DNA of 7,864 nt, taken from contig PWSL01000117.1 of assembly GCA_003563255.1 (NCBI GenBank), forward strand, positions 1 through 7,864, in the 5' to 3' direction. Both the position numbers and the translations under genes were made by a program. Below are positions 5,307 through 7,864 of this stretch, in pieces (positions within the stretch are counted from its first letter, which is position 1; every line of letters starts with the position of its first letter). Below the pieces are notes generated by a model. The model saw only the letters and a program-made list of their open reading frames with translations. It did not search any database and was not told the DNA's origin. This DNA comes from Desulfonatronospira sp. (GTDB taxonomy: Bacteria; Desulfobacterota; Desulfovibrionia; Desulfovibrionales; Desulfonatronovibrionaceae).

Positions 5307-7460
5307 CTATTTCAATTGTTCAGCCATTAGTTCAGCCACATGTTTGACCTCAATATCAATTCCGGCCCTGGCCATCCCCCCGCGGATCTGCATTACGCAG
5401 CCTGGACAGTCAGTGCCTACAGCTGAGATACCTCCAGCCTGAAGATTGGCCATTTTCCCGGCCAGAAGGGTTCTGGATACCGGCGGGAAATTCAGGGAGT
5501 AACTCCCTCCGAATCCGCAGCAGACTTCTTCTTCGTCAGTGGGAATATATTCATGGACCAGATTGATGTTAGCCCTTGGAGCTTCCCTGACTTCAAGGCC
5601 CCGGCAAAGATGACACGGGGCGTGGTATCCCACCCTTTGACCGGTTTTTTTAAAAAGCATGGGAGAAACGCGCATCACATCCCGGACAAAGGAACTGAAA
5701 TCCATGACCTTGCCTGTAAAGTCTTTTAGTTTCTGCTCAAGCCCTTTATCAGCCTCAAGCAGCTTTGGATAATTATATTTAAGATGAGCCGCGCATGAAG
5801 CGCAAAGAGTAACGATGTAATCAAAGTCGCCCTCTTTGAATGCTTCCAGATTTTGCCGGGCTGTTTCCCTGGCCGCTTCTTTCTCGCCCATCATCAGGGC
5901 AGGCAGCCCGCAACAGGTCTGGTTTTCAGGATGATCCTGGGCAATACTCTTTCCTTTGGATATGACTTTGACTGCCGCCTCCAACTGCTCGGGATAAATA
6001 AAATCCACAGCACAGCCTGAAAAAAGTCCAACCCTGAGTTTCGGCCTGGATACCGCTGGTTTTATGGACTGCCATTTATCCCTGAAGGGAGCCCCTGCCA
6101 GGACCGGCAGCTTTCTGAAGTCCTGCCCTTTCATGAAGATTGACGGCAGATGCCGGACATAACGGGCCTCCCGGTCCGCAAAAGGCAACTGGGCAAAACG
6201 CATGTTCTTGAGCAGCATGTGGAAAAGCCTGCGGTTTTTAAGGACCATAGCCAGCAGCTTTGATCTTGGAGGATGTCCTTCCTCATCCAGAATACGGGCA
6301 TGGATGTCCTTGATTAACCCTGGCAGATCAATGCCGGCCGCGCAGACCTCCTTGCATGCTCCGCAGTTGATACAGTTCTGCACCAGCAGTCTGGCCTTGT
6401 CCCGGCCATGAAAAAAATAGGTTAAGACCAGCCCGATGGCCCCGATATAGACATAACCGTATTTATGGCCTCCCACCAGACGGTAAACAGGACAGACATT
6501 GGCGCAGGCTCCGCAGCGGATGCAGCGCAGAACCTGGGAAAAATTTTTATCTTTGGCCAGTTTTCTGCGTCCGTTATCCAAAAAGACAATGTGCATGATC
6601 TTTTTTCCGTCCGCAGAACTCTTGCACTCACTGGGGCCGGTCAGCCAGGTGACATATGAGGTGATCTGCTGCCCGGTGGCGTTGCGGGGCAGGGCCTTGA
6701 GCAGAAGCAAAGCATCCTTCAACTTTGGCGCGAGTTTTTCCAGCCCCACCAGCGCCACATGCACTCGGGGAAGGGTTGTGACCAGCCTGGCATTGCCTTC
6801 ATTGGTCACCATTCCCAGAGAACCGGTCTCTGCCACTGCGAAATTTGCCCCGCTGATACCCATATCCGCCTGAACATATTCCCTGCGCAGTTCCCGCCTG
6901 GCCACTTTGACCAGCTTGTAAATATCCGAGTCCTGTTTTTTACTTGTCACTTTCTCAAAAAGATCAGCCACCTGATACCGGGAAAGATGGATGGCCGGCA
7001 GAACCATGTGCGAGGGAGGTTCTTTGCGGAGCTGGATTATCCATTCACCCAGGTCTGTTTCCACAATTTTCAGCCCCTGTTTTTCCAGGGCGGCGTTTAA
7101 GTGAATCTCTTCAGCTGTCATGGACTTGGACTTGACCACATTGCGGCACTGATGCTCCCGGGCGATGCCGGCAATGATTTCATTGGCCTGTTTCGCGTCA
7201 GCAGCCAGGTGAACATGGACACCCAGGGCTTGGGCTTTTTCCTTGAACTGCTGGTAAAGCTCATCCATCCTGGCCAGAGAATCATCCTTGGACCGGGCTA
7301 TATTCTTGACCAGCCCTGGAATGTCCATACCGGCAAAGGCATTGGCTCTTCCTGTCCGGTAAGCCACGGCAAAAGTGTCCAGGGTTTTGCGCTGAAAATC
7401 GTTTTGCAGGGCCTCTTCTATTTCACTTAAATATTCCTTGATATTATCAGCGGCAAGCAT
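5307..7460 (-). CDS. ldhH: Quinone-linked L-lactate dehydrogenase large subunit: LUD + 2x[4Fe-4S] + two CCG modules (fused LutB-LutA type)
   Basis: The 717-residue product is a fused lactate-utilisation iron-sulfur protein expected to take part in oxidising lactate to pyruvate, with electrons passed to the membrane quinone/electron-transfer chain. The N-terminal 300 or so residues form a LUD (LutB/LutC) domain with the AETGSLGMVTNEGNARL segment. Two ferredoxin-type cluster motifs follow: CIRCGACANVCP at 313-324 and CINCGACKEVC at 363-373. The C-terminal half carries two cysteine-rich CCG modules (CCG at 516-518 and at 647-649), each with a partner cysteine motif (CASC, CPGC), as in LutA/GlpC/HdrB-like proteins. 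Three separate Lut proteins are thus compressed into two genes, as is typical of Desulfovibrio-type bacteria. The start at 7460 is supported by GGGAGGA just upstream and by a TGATG overlap with the small subunit gene. The gene symbol follows usage for this fused form; LutB/LldF-like naming is also in use. Stereospecificity is not visible from sequence. Confidence 0.9.
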   Translation of the reverse strand: MLAADNIKEYLSEIEEALQNDFQRKTLDTFAVAYRTGRANAFAGMDIPGLVKNIARSKDDSLARMDELYQQFKEKAQALGVHVHLAADAKQANEIIAGIAREHQCRNVVKSKSMTAEEIHLNAALEKQGLKIVETDLGEWIIQLRKEPPSHMVLPAIHLSRYQVADLFEKVTSKKQDSDIYKLVKVARRELRREYVQADMGISGANFAVAETGSLGMVTNEGNARLVTTLPRVHVALVGLEKLAPKLKDALLLLKALPRNATGQQITSYVTWLTGPSECKSSADGKKIMHIVFLDNGRRKLAKDKNFSQVLRCIRCGACANVCPVYRLVGGHKYGYVYIGAIGLVLTYFFHGRDKARLLVQNCINCGACKEVCAAGIDLPGLIKDIHARILDEEGHPPRSKLLAMVLKNRRLFHMLLKNMRFAQLPFADREARYVRHLPSIFMKGQDFRKLPVLAGAPFRDKWQSIKPAVSRPKLRVGLFSGCAVDFIYPEQLEAAVKVISKGKSIAQDHPENQTCCGLPALMMGEKEAARETARQNLEAFKEGDFDYIVTLCASCAAHLKYNYPKLLEADKGLEQKLKDFTGKVMDFSSFVRDVMRVSPMLFKKTGQRVGYHAPCHLCRGLEVREAPRANINLVHEYIPTDEEEVCCGFGGSYSLNFPPVSRTLLAGKMANLQAGGISAVGTDCPGCVMQIRGGMARAGIDIEVKHVAELMAEQLK

Positions 7461-7864
7461 CAGTCATCCTCCCATAACAGGATATGCAGTTCCAGAGGAC
7501 CATGAACCCCCAGAGCCAGAACTCTTTCAATATCCGCGGTCCGGCTGGCTCCGGTTATAAAAGACAGATACGCCGACCCTTTTGTCATCATGGCTGAAAG
7601 TTCTTCTTCCGCCTCATCCGTACCAGTCCTCATTCTGGAAACAGGCAGGACAAGAATGTTTATTTCGCAGAGCATGGAACTCAGACGCAGGTCTTCAGAG
7701 GAACATTCAAGCACCAGAGTTCCGGTTTCAGCCAGCCCCAGATCCGCCACAGCCAGTCCCATATCAAGACCTGAGGCGTACTTGCGCAAACCAGAGGAAA
7801 CAACCTTGATATCCCTTTCCTTAGCCATGGCCTGGAGTCCGGTCAGTGCATCTCTGTCCAGACC
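7460..7864 (-). CDS. ldhG: LUD-domain lactate oxidation protein, LutC/LldG type (partial, 5' end outside window)
   Basis: The minus-strand frame is open from the window edge to a TGA at 7460-7462, giving 134 visible C-terminal residues. A Met at 7828 is internal: the frame continues upstream without a stop for twelve more codons, and family members are about 200 residues or longer. The visible part is the second half of a LUD domain. It includes the characteristic GLAETGTLVL segment, a run of hydrophobic strands (CEINILVLPVS), and a serine/alanine-rich SFITGASRTADIE stretch that is typical of LutC-like proteins near their end. It is the small partner of the fused iron-sulfur subunit encoded directly downstream, with stop and start codons sharing one base (TGATG). 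Its expected role is the same lactate-to-pyruvate oxidation complex. The rest of the operon lies beyond the right edge and cannot be seen. Confidence 0.85.
   Translation of the reverse strand, partial: GLDRDALTGLQAMAKERDIKVVSSGLRKYASGLDMGLAVADLGLAETGTLVLECSSEDLRLSSMLCEINILVLPVSRMRTGTDEAEEELSAMMTKGSAYLSFITGASRTADIERVLALGVHGPLELHILLWEDD
7467..7473 (-). promoter_or_regulatory. Shine-Dalgarno for the LdhH gene
   Basis: On the minus strand GGGAGGA lies 6 nt before the ATG whose first base is 7460, within the last codons of the small-subunit gene. It decides the start and shows that the second gene has its own ribosome entry despite the overlapping stop codon. Confidence 0.75.

Noticed and set aside
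7460..7828. Treating the Met at 7828 as the start of the small LUD protein
   Set aside because: The frame stays open to the window edge and the protein would be much shorter than its family. The gene is therefore reported as partial.
1..7864. tRNA or rRNA genes, CRISPR arrays, insertion sequences, attachment sites
   Set aside because: Coding density is near complete and I saw no clover-leaf sequence, regularly spaced repeat, transposase or terminal inverted repeat. Only short chance repeats occur, such as TATCCA twice in the intergenic region.

Overview
The window is about 7.9 kb of bacterial DNA of moderate GC content. It probably comes from a sulfate-reducing deltaproteobacterium of the Desulfovibrionales. 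The main reason is the right-hand end, which encodes a lactate-oxidation pair: one large protein fusing LUD, 2x[4Fe-4S] and CCG modules, translationally coupled to a small LUD protein. This arrangement is typical of the organic-acid oxidation region of Desulfovibrio-type organisms. The taxonomic call is an inference; no rRNA or other marker is present.

Positions 1-5142 (+ strand) hold a tightly packed operon. It contains the 3' end of an unrecognised gene (ends 162), an MFS transporter (168-1400), a ThiF/MoeB-like E1 adenylating enzyme (1404-2216), a PP-loop ATP pyrophosphatase related to the N-acetyl sugar amidotransferase (WbpG/PseA) type (2213-3640), and a fusion protein with a degenerate RsbW-like ATPase domain, a GNAT acetyltransferase domain and an unassigned C-terminal domain (3637-5142). 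Gaps are 5 and 3 nt, followed by two ATGA stop/start overlaps, so these genes are almost certainly co-transcribed and translationally coupled. Two different ATP-dependent activating enzymes, an acetyltransferase and a membrane transporter look like a small pathway that makes or modifies, and then moves, a small molecule, sugar or peptide. I do not recognise it as a named pathway. It is the most interesting part of the window.

Positions 5143-5306 are a short AT- and T-rich convergent intergenic region with at best a weak terminator hairpin and no convincing gene.

Positions 5307-7864 (- strand) hold the lactate-oxidation genes: the full fused iron-sulfur subunit (5307-7460), preceded by the 3' part of the small LUD subunit (7460-7864, running off the window edge) with a TGATG overlap. 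They are expected to oxidise lactate to pyruvate and pass electrons to the membrane. They appear functionally unrelated to the convergent operon.
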